NCBI GenBank assembly: GCA_963844235.1
Contig: CAWJNF010000008.1
Coordinates: forward strand, 1,116,001-1,180,000
From: CAWJNF01 sp963844235
GTDB lineage: Bacteria > Actinomycetota > Thermoleophilia > Gaiellales > Gaiellaceae
Reading direction: 5' to 3'
Length of the DNA: 64,000 bases
Positions 23,793 to 32,312 of the stretch are shown in pieces. A model generated the notes under the pieces. That model saw only the letters and a list, made by a program, of their open reading frames with translations, was not told the origin of the DNA and made no database searches. Within the stretch, counting starts at the first letter, position 1; each line of letters starts with the position of its first letter. The translations under genes were made by a program, and so were the position numbers.

Positions 23793-25844
23793 CTAGACGC
23801 GGACGAGGACGTCGCCGGTCGGGAGCGCCTCCGCGCTCGCTCCCGGTGGCACGACCACGGTCGAGTCGAACTGGACGAGCACGGCCGGTCCCGGGACAAC
23901 CTCGCCGACCGGGAGCTTGTCGCGGTGGTAGAAGGCCGTGGCGCGAGAAGCGACCGAGCCGTCCTCGGAGAACTGCACCGGCGCCTCGTCGATCCGGGCG
24001 TCGGCCAGGCTCGTCGCCGTCGGCGCGGGCAGGGCCGGCAGCTTCGGCATCTCGCCGATCGCGACGACCCTTATGTTGACGATCTGGATCGGGTTCTCCG
24101 GGAAGACGTGGCCGTACTCCTCCTCGTGCAGCCGGTTGAAGTCGGCCGTGAAGGCCTTCAGGGCGTCTTCGTCGAGCGCTCCCGCCGCCATGGGGACCCG
24201 TAGCTCGTAGCCCTGGCCGACGTAGCGGGCATCGGCGGCGTGCTGGAGCGTGACGTGCTCGTCGCGGACCCCGTCGCGGCGAAGCTGCTCGCGCGCCTCG
24301 TCGTCGAGGCGGGCGAAGTCAGCGGCCAGCCGCTCGAGGTCGGCGTCGCGGTCGAGCATGAACTCGTTCTGGATCAGGTCGTACTTGAGGTCGGTCGAGA
24401 GAAGCCCGATCGCCGACGTCAGCCCGGGGAACACCGGCACGAGCACCTGGGGGATCCCGAGCGAGCGGGCGACCTCGGCCGCGTGCAGAGGGCCGGCGCC
24501 GCCGAAGGCCACGAGCGTGAACTGGCGCGGATCGTGGCCCTTCTGGATCGTCCGCGAGCGGATCGCGTTCGCCATGTTGTGGTTGACGAGCGTGATCACG
24601 CCGGCGGCCGCCTCGGAGGTTCCCAGCTCGAGCTGCGCGCTCAGCCGCTCGATGGCCGCGGTCGCGAGACCTGGATCGATCTGCATCTCGCCGCCCAGGA
24701 AGTACTCGGGGCGGAGGCGTCCGAGGACGACGTTCGCATCGGTGACGGTCGCTTCTTCTCCCCCGCGTCCGTAGCACGCGGGGCCAGGCTCGGCGCCGGC
24801 GCTCCGCGGGCCGACCCGGAAGGCACCGCCCGGATCGACGTACGCGATGCTGCCTCCGCCGGCGCCGACCGTGTGCACGTCGATCATCGGGACGAGGATC
24901 GGGTAGCCGGCGATGAACGTGTCGCGGGCCGTCGCCTCGGTGATCCCGCGCGGCGTGACGATGCCGATGTCGGCGCTCGTTCCCCCGACGTCGAACGTGA
25001 TCAGGTTCTCCTGTCCCGAGCTGCGCCCGGCGTGGGCACCGGCGAGGACGCCGGCCGCCGGGCCGCTCAGCAGGAGCGTCGCCGGAAGCTGCGCGGCTAC
25101 CTCGCCGGTCACGACGCCCCCGTTCGAGCGCATGAGGCGTAGCTCGGCGGGCATGCCCCGATCGATCATCCGCTGGCGCAGCCGATCGAGGTAGTTGCGC
25201 ACCTTGAGACCGACGAAGCCGTTGATCGCGGCGGTCGTGAAGCGCTCGTACTCGCGAAACTGCGGAAAGACACTCGCGGACGTGGTCACGAAGACGTCCG
25301 GCCAGACGGAGAGCACGATCTCGCGCGCCCGCTCCTCGTGGGCGGGGTTGCGGTAGCTGTTGATGAACCCGATGACGACCGACTCGACGCCCCTCTCTCG
25401 CAGCTCCGCGGCGGCCTGGGCGACCTCGTCCTCAGCGAGCGGGACGAGGATCTCTCCCGACGGCCCGATCCGCTCCGTGACGACCTTCCGGTAGCGCCGC
25501 CGGATGAGGGCGCGGTCCTGCCACGGGACTTCCTGATGGATCGAGTAGTGCTGCGGACGCTGATGGCGCGCGATGTGGAGGATGTCGCGGTAGCCGAGCG
25601 TCGTGATCAGCCCCACGCGCGCGCCGTCGTGCTGCAGGAGCGCGTTGGTCGCGATCGTCGTCCCGTGGAGGAGCGCGTCGATGGCAGCCGGATCGCCGTC
25701 CGCGCCGCTCACCCCCGCGATCAGTCCCTCGGAGGGATCGGCAACCGTCGAGGGCACCTTGCGGATCCAGACCTCCCCGGTCTCGGTATCGGCGACGATG
25801 ACGTCCGTGAACGTCCCGCCGACGTCGACGCCGGCGAGCTTCAT
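23793..25844 (-). CDS. hyuA: Hydantoinase A/acetone carboxylase beta-family subunit (HyuA), locus 1
   Basis: ATP-binding subunit of 683 residues with the ASKHA-type phosphate loops GVDVGGTFTDVI at the N-terminus and FDVGGTSADIG mid-protein. The family motif GAGGGSIAYVD and GPRSAGAEPGPACYGRGG are also present. ATG at 25844 follows GGGAGAG. The frame is open upstream for about 50 codons but that stretch is not protein-like. It is 55 nt downstream of the E1-alpha gene and 21 nt upstream of HyuB. The domain set is complete, so it is expected to be active; the reaction is carboxylation or ring hydrolysis. Confidence 0.92.
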   Translation of the reverse strand: MKLAGVDVGGTFTDVIVADTETGEVWIRKVPSTVADPSEGLIAGVSGADGDPAAIDALLHGTTIATNALLQHDGARVGLITTLGYRDILHIARHQRPQHYSIHQEVPWQDRALIRRRYRKVVTERIGPSGEILVPLAEDEVAQAAAELRERGVESVVIGFINSYRNPAHEERAREIVLSVWPDVFVTTSASVFPQFREYERFTTAAINGFVGLKVRNYLDRLRQRMIDRGMPAELRLMRSNGGVVTGEVAAQLPATLLLSGPAAGVLAGAHAGRSSGQENLITFDVGGTSADIGIVTPRGITEATARDTFIAGYPILVPMIDVHTVGAGGGSIAYVDPGGAFRVGPRSAGAEPGPACYGRGGEEATVTDANVVLGRLRPEYFLGGEMQIDPGLATAAIERLSAQLELGTSEAAAGVITLVNHNMANAIRSRTIQKGHDPRQFTLVAFGGAGPLHAAEVARSLGIPQVLVPVFPGLTSAIGLLSTDLKYDLIQNEFMLDRDADLERLAADFARLDDEAREQLRRDGVRDEHVTLQHAADARYVGQGYELRVPMAAGALDEDALKAFTADFNRLHEEEYGHVFPENPIQIVNIRVVAIGEMPKLPALPAPTATSLADARIDEAPVQFSEDGSVASRATAFYHRDKLPVGEVVPGPAVLVQFDSTVVVPPGASAEALPTGDVLVRV

Positions 25845-25899
25845 CGACCGCTCTCCCGGTGCTCGGCTCCTGCAGTCGATCCGTTGAAGACCAGGCGTC

Positions 25900-26940
25900 T
25901 CATCCGTCTCCTCCTTGGAGCGTGTCGGGCTCCGCGTAGACCCCGTCGAGCAGCGTGCTCGGGTCGGGAAGTGGGCTCTCCTCCGCCCGGCGCACGGCGT
26001 CATGGAGAAGCCTACTCACCCACGCCGTCAGCTCGGCGTCCTCATCGTCCGTGAAGCCGACCTGATCGCGCAGCCAGACGCGGTAGCGCTCGATCGGATC
26101 GCGCTTCGCCCACTCTGCCCGCAGCTCGCCGGGGATGTAGGAGGAGTCGTCGTGTGCCCCGTGGCCCTCCATCCGCAGCGTGACGCACTCGAGCAGCGTC
26201 GGGCCGCCCCCCTCGCGCGCCTTCTCGATCGCCCGCGTCGCCTCGCGGTAGACGGCGAGGACGTCGGTGCCGTCAACAACCACGCCCTCGAAGCCGTAGG
26301 CGGCGGCGCGGTCGGCGACGTGCTCGGTGGCGAACTCGAGGCTCGCGGGCGTCGAGTAGGCCCACTGGTTGTTGTCGCAGACGAACACGACCGGGAGGCG
26401 GCGCACGCCGGCGAAGTTCAGCGCCTCGTGGATTGCGCCGATGACCGAGGCGCCTTCGCCGAACCACGTCACTGCGACGCGCTTCTCGCCGCGAATCCTG
26501 AAGGCGAGGGCCTGGCCGACCGCGATCGGCACCATCGCACCCATGTGGCTGACCATCGCCACCATGCCGAGGCTGGGATCGGCGAAGTGCACGTTGGCGT
26601 CGCGGCCGCGCGCGGGACCGTCGATTCGGCCCATGTACTGCGCCAGGATCCGCCACGGCTCGAGCCCGCGGATGATGTGCACCGCCATGTCCCGCTGCGT
26701 CGCCGTCGCGACGTCCTCCGGACGAAGAGCCAGCCCGGTGCCGACCGCGGCGCCCTCGTTCCCGCGACCGGTGTAGAAGCTGCCGGGAACCTTCCCCTGC
26801 TTGTAGAGGAGCAGGCCCCGCTCCTCGACACCGCGGTGCAGCAGCATGTAGCGCAGCACGTCGATCAGCTCGGGCCGCGGGAGCCCGATGTCCGAGAACG
26901 TGCCCGGCGAGTCCGCTGGAGGGGCGAATCTCACGGCCAT
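25900..26940 (-). CDS. 2-oxoacid/acetoin dehydrogenase E1 alpha-like TPP enzyme without a beta partner
   Basis: A 346-residue E1-alpha-family protein. The TPP motif runs from G161-E162-G163 to N190-N191 (GEGASVIGAIHEALNFAG...CDNNQWAYS), and RMEGHGAHDDSSY is the regulatory/phospho-loop region. These enzymes normally form alpha2-beta2 tetramers with a separately encoded E1 beta and feed an E2 lipoyl core. No E1 beta, E2 or E3 gene is present anywhere in this window. It lies 5 nt after an aldehyde-dehydrogenase gene and before HyuA, so it belongs to the same operon. It may pair with a remote beta subunit. Confidence 0.88.
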   Translation of the reverse strand: MAVRFAPPADSPGTFSDIGLPRPELIDVLRYMLLHRGVEERGLLLYKQGKVPGSFYTGRGNEGAAVGTGLALRPEDVATATQRDMAVHIIRGLEPWRILAQYMGRIDGPARGRDANVHFADPSLGMVAMVSHMGAMVPIAVGQALAFRIRGEKRVAVTWFGEGASVIGAIHEALNFAGVRRLPVVFVCDNNQWAYSTPASLEFATEHVADRAAAYGFEGVVVDGTDVLAVYREATRAIEKAREGGGPTLLECVTLRMEGHGAHDDSSYIPGELRAEWAKRDPIERYRVWLRDQVGFTDDEDAELTAWVSRLLHDAVRRAEESPLPDPSTLLDGVYAEPDTLQGGDG

Positions 26941-26945
26941 CGCGC

Positions 26946-28418
26946 CTACCTCGAGCCCGCCGTGCGCTTGACCACGACGGACTTCAGGTCCGTGTAGTAG
27001 TCGAGCGCCTCGGCGCCGTGCTCCTTGCCGAAGCCGCTCTCGCCGACGCCGCCGAAGGGCAGCTCGTCGTAGATCTTCTGCGGCGAGTTGATCCAGGTGT
27101 AGCCGGCCTCGAGCCGCTCGGCCGCGATCGTGGCCGTGTCGAGGTCGGAGGTGAAGATGGAGGAGCCGAGTCCGAACGGCGAGCTGTTCGCGAGCGCGAT
27201 GGCCTCGTCCAGCCCGCCGACGCGCCAGATCGGAAGGACCGGCCCGAAGACCTCCTCCGTCGCCACCCTGGCGTCCTTCGCCGGCTCTGCCAGGAGCGTC
27301 GGCTCGTAGAAGAACCCCGCCTCGAAAGCGCCGCCGTCGGGCCGGCCGCCGCCCAGGAGGACATCAGCGCCCCGCTCGATGGCGTCCGCCACCTGCTCCT
27401 CGATCGCGGCCCGCTGCTCGGCGCTGTGGAGCGGCCCCAGCGCGACTCCCTCCTCCGTTCCAGCGCCGACGCGCAGCCGCCGCACCTTGCCGAGCAGCTT
27501 CTCGACGACCTCGTCCGCCACCGTCTCGTAGACGTAGAGCCGCTTGACGGCGAGGCAGGCCTGACCGCAGTTGAAGAAGCGCCCGACGCTCGCGGCGCTG
27601 ACCGCGGCGTCGAGGTCGGCGTCCGCGCACACGATCATCGGATCGGAGCCGCCGAGCTCGAGCGTCAGGCGCTTCGTCCCCTCTGCGGCTAGCGCCATCA
27701 CCTGGCGGCCCACCGGCGTCGAGCCGGTGAAGGCGACCTTGCGCACGAGCGGGTGGCGGACGAGCGGCGGGCCGAGCTCCGAGCCCTTGCCCGTCACGAC
27801 GTTGAAGACGCCGGCAGGCAGACCGGCCTCGTGCATGAGCTCCGCAAGACGGAGCGTCGTCAACGGCGTCGTCTCGGCCGGCTTGGCGACCACGGTGTTG
27901 CCGGTCACGAGCGCGGGACCCAGCTTGTTGGCGAGCAGCGTGGTCGGGAAATTCCAGGGCACGATGGCGACGACGACGCCGAGGGGCCGGCGCAGGATCA
28001 ATCCGTGCGCACGCTCGTCGAGGTTCGGGACATACCCGCCGCGGATCGCCTTCGCGAGCCCGGCGTAGTGCTCGAGCGTGTCGACGAAGCGCATCAACTC
28101 GATCCGGGCCTCGCGCAGCGGCTTGCCCTGCTCCCGCGTCAGGAGCAACGCAAGCGGCTCGACTTCCTCCTGGACGCGCTCGGCCGCGGCGCGCAGGATC
28201 TCGCCCCTGGCCGCAGCCGGCAGCTGCGACCAGCCGGCGAACGCTCTCGCGGCGGCCTGGACGGCCAGGTCGGCCTCCGCTGCCCGGGCCTGCGGCGCCT
28301 TGCCGACGTCCTCGCCCGTGGCCGGGTCCCGAACCTGCGTCCACTCGAGCCCATCGCCGGCGACGAACGCGCCGTCGACGAACATGCCCCGTTCAGTGCC
28401 GGACTCGACGACCGTCAT
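26946..28418 (-). CDS. NAD(P)-dependent aldehyde dehydrogenase (1)
   Basis: Oxidises an aldehyde to the acid; 490 residues, normal for the family. The Rossmann-region motif is PWNFP, the general base is E254 in LELGGSDP, and the catalytic nucleophile is C288 in GQACLA. The ELPFGGVGESGFGKEHG signature is near the C-terminus. It resembles succinate-semialdehyde/lactaldehyde dehydrogenases in pattern. The ATG at 28418 overlaps the crotonase stop as ATGA. A second paralogue lies on the other side of the crotonase, so the pathway probably passes through two different aldehydes or semialdehydes. Confidence 0.92.
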   Translation of the reverse strand: MTVVESGTERGMFVDGAFVAGDGLEWTQVRDPATGEDVGKAPQARAAEADLAVQAAARAFAGWSQLPAAARGEILRAAAERVQEEVEPLALLLTREQGKPLREARIELMRFVDTLEHYAGLAKAIRGGYVPNLDERAHGLILRRPLGVVVAIVPWNFPTTLLANKLGPALVTGNTVVAKPAETTPLTTLRLAELMHEAGLPAGVFNVVTGKGSELGPPLVRHPLVRKVAFTGSTPVGRQVMALAAEGTKRLTLELGGSDPMIVCADADLDAAVSAASVGRFFNCGQACLAVKRLYVYETVADEVVEKLLGKVRRLRVGAGTEEGVALGPLHSAEQRAAIEEQVADAIERGADVLLGGGRPDGGAFEAGFFYEPTLLAEPAKDARVATEEVFGPVLPIWRVGGLDEAIALANSSPFGLGSSIFTSDLDTATIAAERLEAGYTWINSPQKIYDELPFGGVGESGFGKEHGAEALDYYTDLKSVVVKRTAGSR

Positions 28419-29188
28419 TCGCCCGTGAACTGCGGCGGCCGCTTCTCGACGAACGCGGTCACGCCTTCCTTCGCGTCCTGCGTCCGGAAGAGCGCGTCCA
28501 TGAGCTCCTGCTCGCGGCGCATGCCCGCGTCGAGCGGCCCTTGTATGCCTTCGTGGACGGCGAGCTTGATCGAGCCGATCGCGCGCTGCGCGCCCTTGAC
28601 GAGCGTCTCGCAGTACGTGGCCGTCTCGGCCTCGAGCTGCTCGGCGGGCACGAGCCGGTCGAGCAGGCCGACCTGGAAGGCCTCGGCGGGAGTCAGCGTC
28701 CTCCCGGAGACCATCAGGTCGAGCGCGCGGCTCGCGCCGATCAGCCGCGGCAGGCGCTGGGTGCCGCCGTTGCCGGGGAGCAGCCCCAGCGTCGACTCCG
28801 GCAGCCCCAACCGGTGCTCGCCCTCCGCGCCGAAGCGCAGATCGCACGCGAGCGCCATCTCGAGACCCCCGCCGAGCGCGTGGCCGGCGATCTGGGCGAT
28901 GAAGACCTTCGGGATCGCTGCGATCGAGCCCAGCACCTCGTGCGCGCGGCGCACCATGTCCATGTTCGCGTCCGGGGTGTTCGCCATGAACGCCTTGATG
29001 TCGGCGCCCGCGGAGAAGAAGCGCTCGAGGCCGCTGCGCAGGACGACAACCTTCACGTCGTCGTCAGAGGAGCACTCGCCAACGGCGGCCCCCAGCTCCT
29101 CGACGAAGGCCATGTCGTACGAGTTCGCCGGCGGGTTCGCCAGCGTGATGAAACCAACGCCGGCGTCCTTCGAAAACTCCACAGCCAT
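28415..29188 (-). CDS. Enoyl-CoA hydratase/isomerase (crotonase), both catalytic Glu present
   Basis: A 257-residue crotonase. The oxyanion-hole segments are SAGADIKAF and GHALGGGLEMALACD. Both acid/base glutamates are in place, one in GGGLEMAL and one in LPESTLGLLPGNGGTQRL, so ordinary hydratase chemistry is likely. The start is TAATG-coupled to the upstream aldehyde dehydrogenase and the stop is ATGA-coupled to the next one. Placed between two aldehyde dehydrogenases and downstream of the PaaABC-like oxygenase, it fits the lower part of an epoxide/oxepin-type or side-chain CoA pathway. Confidence 0.93.
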   Translation of the reverse strand: MAVEFSKDAGVGFITLANPPANSYDMAFVEELGAAVGECSSDDDVKVVVLRSGLERFFSAGADIKAFMANTPDANMDMVRRAHEVLGSIAAIPKVFIAQIAGHALGGGLEMALACDLRFGAEGEHRLGLPESTLGLLPGNGGTQRLPRLIGASRALDLMVSGRTLTPAEAFQVGLLDRLVPAEQLEAETATYCETLVKGAQRAIGSIKLAVHEGIQGPLDAGMRREQELMDALFRTQDAKEGVTAFVEKRPPQFTGE

Positions 29189-30639
29189 TAGCCGAGCCCC
29201 CCTACGACGACGGATTTGAGCTCGGTGTAGTGGTCGAGCCCCTCGATGCCGTGCTCCTTGCCGAGCCCCGAGTCCTTGACGCCGCCGAAGGGCAGCTCGT
29301 CGTAGCCGTAGTGGATCTGGTTGACCCAGGTCATGCCGGCATCGAGCTCGTGCGCGGCGCGGTGGATGAGCCGGGCGTCGTACGTCCAGATCGAGGAGCC
29401 GAGGCCGTAGCGCGAGGCGTTCGCGCGGGCGATCGCCTCGTCCATGTCCTTCACCTTGAAGATCGGGAGCACCGGCCCGAACGTCTCCTCGACGGCGACG
29501 CGCGAGTCGTCCGGCGCGCCGGCCACGAGCGTCGGCAGCATGAAGTACCCCTTCTCCGCACCGTCCGGCGCCGCGCCGCCGAACAGCACGTCGCCGCCCC
29601 GCTGCCGTGAGTCCTCGACCTGGGCGAGCAGCGTGTCGCGCTGGGCAGCCGTGTGCACCGGGCCCATCCGGATCTTCGGCTTCTCGGCCTTGACCCAGCC
29701 AGCGCCGGGCTCGTAGCGCTCGAGCTCCGCGACGAGCTGCTCGACGCACGCGTCGTAGACCTCCTCGAAGACGTACACCCGCTTGCCGGCGAGGCACGAC
29801 TGGCCGGCGTTCCAGAAGCGGCCGATGAGCACTCCCTTGACGGCCCGCTTGACGTCGGCGTCGGGGCAGATGATCACCGGGTCGGACCCACCCAGCTCCA
29901 TGGTCACCCGCTTGAACTGGGGCCCGGCAAGCGCCATGATCCGGCGCCCGGTCTCCGTCTCGCCGGTGAAGGCGACGCGGCGCACGTCCGGATGGCCTGA
30001 GAGCGCGTCCCCGATGTTGGCGCCGGTTCCCGTGACGACGTTCAGCACGCCGGCGGGCAGCCCGGCCTCCTGCATGAGCTCCGCCACGATTAGCGCCGAG
30101 AGCGGCGTCGTCGAGGCCGGCTTGACGACGACCGTGTTCCCCGCCACGAGCGCCGGGCCGATCTTCGTCCCCATGAGGGTGAGCGGGTAGTTGAACGGCA
30201 CGATGGCCGCGACGACGCCAACCGGCCGGCGGATCACGAGGCCGTAGCACTCCCCGAGAGCCGACGGCAGCGGCTGGTAGGAGCCACGCAGCTTCGTCGA
30301 CAGGTCGGCGTAGTAGCGGAGCCCGTGGATGAGGTGGTCGAGCTCGCCGGAGGCCTCGAAGGTCGGCTTGCCCTGCTCGTGGACGAGCGTGTCGACGAGC
30401 CGCCCACGATTCTCGTCGAGAAGCACGAGGCTCCTGCGCAGGACCTCCGCCCTCGCCTCGGGATCGGTGCGCGACCAGGCGGGGAATGCGGCCAGGGCCG
30501 CCGCGACCGCAGCGTCGACATCCTCCGGGGAGCCGCTCGGCACGGTGGCCACGGTCTCCTCGGTGGCGGGATCGTGGACGTCGAGCTCCTCTCCCTTCCG
30601 CGCGGCGCACCATTCGCCGCCGATCAGCATCTCAGGCAT
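29188..30639 (-). CDS. NAD(P)-dependent aldehyde dehydrogenase (2)
   Basis: A 483-residue aldehyde dehydrogenase paralogous to the one 0.8 kb downstream. Features are PFNYP, general base E248 in MELGGSDP, nucleophile C282 in GQSCLAGKR, and ELPFGGVKDSGLGKEHG. The start at 30639 overlaps the end of the gamma-carbonic-anhydrase-like gene by 8 nt. In phenylacetate degradation a PaaZ protein fuses an aldehyde dehydrogenase to a hydratase; here separate dehydrogenase and crotonase genes next to a Paa-like oxygenase could share that task. This is inference from context only. Confidence 0.92.
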   Translation of the reverse strand: MPEMLIGGEWCAARKGEELDVHDPATEETVATVPSGSPEDVDAAVAAALAAFPAWSRTDPEARAEVLRRSLVLLDENRGRLVDTLVHEQGKPTFEASGELDHLIHGLRYYADLSTKLRGSYQPLPSALGECYGLVIRRPVGVVAAIVPFNYPLTLMGTKIGPALVAGNTVVVKPASTTPLSALIVAELMQEAGLPAGVLNVVTGTGANIGDALSGHPDVRRVAFTGETETGRRIMALAGPQFKRVTMELGGSDPVIICPDADVKRAVKGVLIGRFWNAGQSCLAGKRVYVFEEVYDACVEQLVAELERYEPGAGWVKAEKPKIRMGPVHTAAQRDTLLAQVEDSRQRGGDVLFGGAAPDGAEKGYFMLPTLVAGAPDDSRVAVEETFGPVLPIFKVKDMDEAIARANASRYGLGSSIWTYDARLIHRAAHELDAGMTWVNQIHYGYDELPFGGVKDSGLGKEHGIEGLDHYTELKSVVVGGLG

Positions 30640-31168
30640 CTGTCAACTCCCTGGTCTCGTCTCTCTGGTAGCGCCGCCGCAACTCATCGTAGGCGGGCGC
30701 AGCCTGGGCGACCCAGGCCTTCGAGCTGCCGCCGAGCTCCTTCGCCACACGGGCCGGGACGCCCACGCCGAGGTGACCGCCTGGTATCTCCTGACGCTCG
30801 GCCAGGACTGCCCCCGCGGCGAGCATGGCTCCCTCGCCGATCCGGGCGTGCTGGAGGACGACGCACCCCATGCCGATGACGGCCCAATCCTCGACGACGC
30901 AGCCCTCGAGCAGGGCGCCGTGGCCGACGATCACGTTGCTGCCGACGACCGTCGGCAGTCCGGGAGCGCAGTGGATGACCGCGTTGTCCTGCACGGACGT
31001 GCCCTCGCCGACCTCGATGCGATCGAAATCGCCGCGCAGCACGGCGCCGAACCAGATGCTCGCACGCGGCCCGACGACGACGTCGCCGATGAGCGTGGCA
31101 GTCGGGGCGAGGAAGACGTCGTCCGCGATCTCCGGGGTCTTACCTTCGAAGGCGAGAATCGTCGCCAT
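30632..31168 (-). CDS. Gamma-carbonic-anhydrase/PaaY-like hexapeptide-repeat protein with altered metal site
   Basis: A 178-residue left-handed beta-helix protein with hexapeptide repeats from about 12 to 125 and a C-terminal helix. PaaY proteins of phenylacetate clusters are thioesterases that protect CoA pools; others are carbonic anhydrases. The three zinc ligands of the family map to H66 (NAVIH), H83 (VGHGAL) and position 88. Position 88 is Glu (ALLEGC) instead of the usual His, so metal binding is altered or different. ATG at 31168. It is separated from the zinc-ribbon gene by a copy of the 25-nt palindromic repeat. Confidence 0.85.
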   Translation of the reverse strand: MATILAFEGKTPEIADDVFLAPTATLIGDVVVGPRASIWFGAVLRGDFDRIEVGEGTSVQDNAVIHCAPGLPTVVGSNVIVGHGALLEGCVVEDWAVIGMGCVVLQHARIGEGAMLAAGAVLAERQEIPGGHLGVGVPARVAKELGGSSKAWVAQAAPAYDELRRRYQRDETRELTDA

Positions 31169-31191
31169 GTCTACGGCACCGCCAGCGTGTT

Positions 31192-31216
31192 GTAGGGGCC
31201 GGATCTCATCCGGCCC
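31192..31216 (+). repeat. 25-nt palindromic repeat, copy 1 (GTAG head first)
   Basis: Arms GGGCCGGAT and ATCCGGCCC around a 3-nt loop, with a GTAG head. It overlaps the 3' end of the zinc-ribbon gene and supplies that gene's last three codons and stop. Confidence 0.9.
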
Positions 31217-31343
31217 GACCTCGTTTCCGGACGAGCTCGAACGGGCTGCGGCAGGCGCGGCAGAACCACTGCTCCGTCATCAGGCCGGGGCCGAAGTCGC
31301 CCAGCCGCTCGACATCCTCCGACTCGCACCACACGCACCTCAC
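31206..31343 (-). CDS. 45-residue zinc-ribbon protein equivalent to the C-terminal domain of PaaD
   Basis: A tiny protein with two CxxC pairs (C3-C6 and C28-C31) and the sequence FGPGLMTEQWFCRACRSPFE. This matches the zinc-ribbon tail that usually ends PaaD of the phenylacetyl-CoA epoxidase (GSTACKALYxCxxCxEPFD pattern). Here PaaD itself (32509-32820) lacks that tail, so the domain is encoded separately. The GTG at 31343 overlaps the PaaC stop as GTGA. Its last codons (Arg-Ala-Gly-stop) lie inside a palindromic repeat, so the C-terminus may have been reshaped by insertion. Confidence 0.75.
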   Translation of the reverse strand: MRCVWCESEDVERLGDFGPGLMTEQWFCRACRSPFELVRKRGRAG

Positions 31344-32113
31344 TGCGGGCTCTCCGCCAGAGCAGGCTCGAGGCGTCTCTCCAGGCTGTTCCAGCTCTCC
31401 CACGGCAGCGGCTCGTACTCCCATGCTTCGGCTTGCGCGTTCCAGACTATGCCGACCTCGAGGCCTGCCTCGGCGAGAACCGGCATGACCCGCTCGAGGA
31501 AGCTCTGGCGCAGGCGCTCGTTGTCGAGGTCCACGAGGCCCGCCCCGCGCAACGTCTCCAGCCCGCCCTCGCCGGGAGGCCCGAACCAGCAGAGGACTTC
31601 CGGCAGCAGCTCGTCGACGCGGCGCGCGAGCTCCTGCCCGCCCGAGGCCGCCGCGATCTCCCGGACCCGCCCGACGGCGAACCTCGCGTGTGTCGGCTCG
31701 TCCGCGACGACGCGGCTCGCTCGCCGCCGCAGCACGTCCGGCCCGGCCTGCGCGAGACCCTCGAGCATGATCGTCACGGCCGCGTCGACGAGGAAGAGCG
31801 CCGCCATCGCGTGCGGCCAGGTCCGAAAGCGCTCGCGCAGCAGCGTGAGGCAGTACTTGCGCTTGCGGTCGTCGTCGCGCTCGAGCGGCACGGGCGCGCT
31901 CGGCACCTGCTCGAGGAAGGAGTAGAGCGGGCGCGTGTGCCCGAGCTCCTCCTGCGCGATGGCGGCGCAGGCGACGGCGCTCTCGAGCGTGGGCGCCCCG
32001 ATCGCCGACTCCGACAGGCGGCGTCCGAGGAAGTACTTGTTGTCGGCGAGCACGACGACGAGGTTGGCGAGCGCAGCGTCGACGTTCGCGTCGCTACCCA
32101 CCGTCGTCGTCAT
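31340..32113 (-). CDS. paaC: Phenylacetyl-CoA epoxidase subunit PaaC-like
   Basis: A 257-residue ferritin-like structural subunit that scaffolds the catalytic PaaA. Family marks are NLVVVLADNKYFLGRRLSE at the N-terminus, AQEELGHTRPLY and RFRTWPHAMAALFLVD. Unlike a purely structural subunit it keeps two ExxH pairs (E56-H59, and E-P-T-H in VVADEPTHARFA), so an iron site may be partly retained. ATG at 32113 lies 20 nt inside the preceding small gene. It sits in a compact A-D-B-x-C-ribbon cluster rather than canonical ABCDE. Confidence 0.87.
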   Translation of the reverse strand: MTTTVGSDANVDAALANLVVVLADNKYFLGRRLSESAIGAPTLESAVACAAIAQEELGHTRPLYSFLEQVPSAPVPLERDDDRKRKYCLTLLRERFRTWPHAMAALFLVDAAVTIMLEGLAQAGPDVLRRRASRVVADEPTHARFAVGRVREIAAASGGQELARRVDELLPEVLCWFGPPGEGGLETLRGAGLVDLDNERLRQSFLERVMPVLAEAGLEVGIVWNAQAEAWEYEPLPWESWNSLERRLEPALAESPQ

Positions 32114-32312
32114 CCCCGTCCTCCTCCCGGCGCAGCACCCAGACGACGTCGTAGTCGGGCACGAGGGACAGCTCGATCAAGCCCTCGCCGTGACGCTTCA
32201 GGGCCTCGCTGCGAGCCTGCTCGTCATAGGCGGCCGCGAGCAGCTCGAGCTCGCGTAGCGGCTCGTCGTAGGCCGTCCGGCCGAACACGTGGTAGGAGCG
32301 GACGACGGTCAA
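32094..32312 (-). CDS. 72-residue protein within the Paa-like cluster, unknown
   Basis: I do not recognise this protein. It begins SYHVFGRTAYDEPLRELELLAAAYDEQ, has a helix rich in Arg/Glu/Ala and a beta-like IELSLVPDYDVVWVLRRE, and ends in an Asp-rich tail. Its size and its place between PaaB-like and PaaC-like genes suggest a small accessory or bridging subunit of the oxygenase, perhaps a diverged second PaaB. TTG start overlaps the previous stop as TTGA, and its 3' end overlaps PaaC by 20 nt, so it is embedded in the translational chain. Confidence 0.7.
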   Translation of the reverse strand: MTVVRSYHVFGRTAYDEPLRELELLAAAYDEQARSEALKRHGEGLIELSLVPDYDVVWVLRREEDGDDDDGG

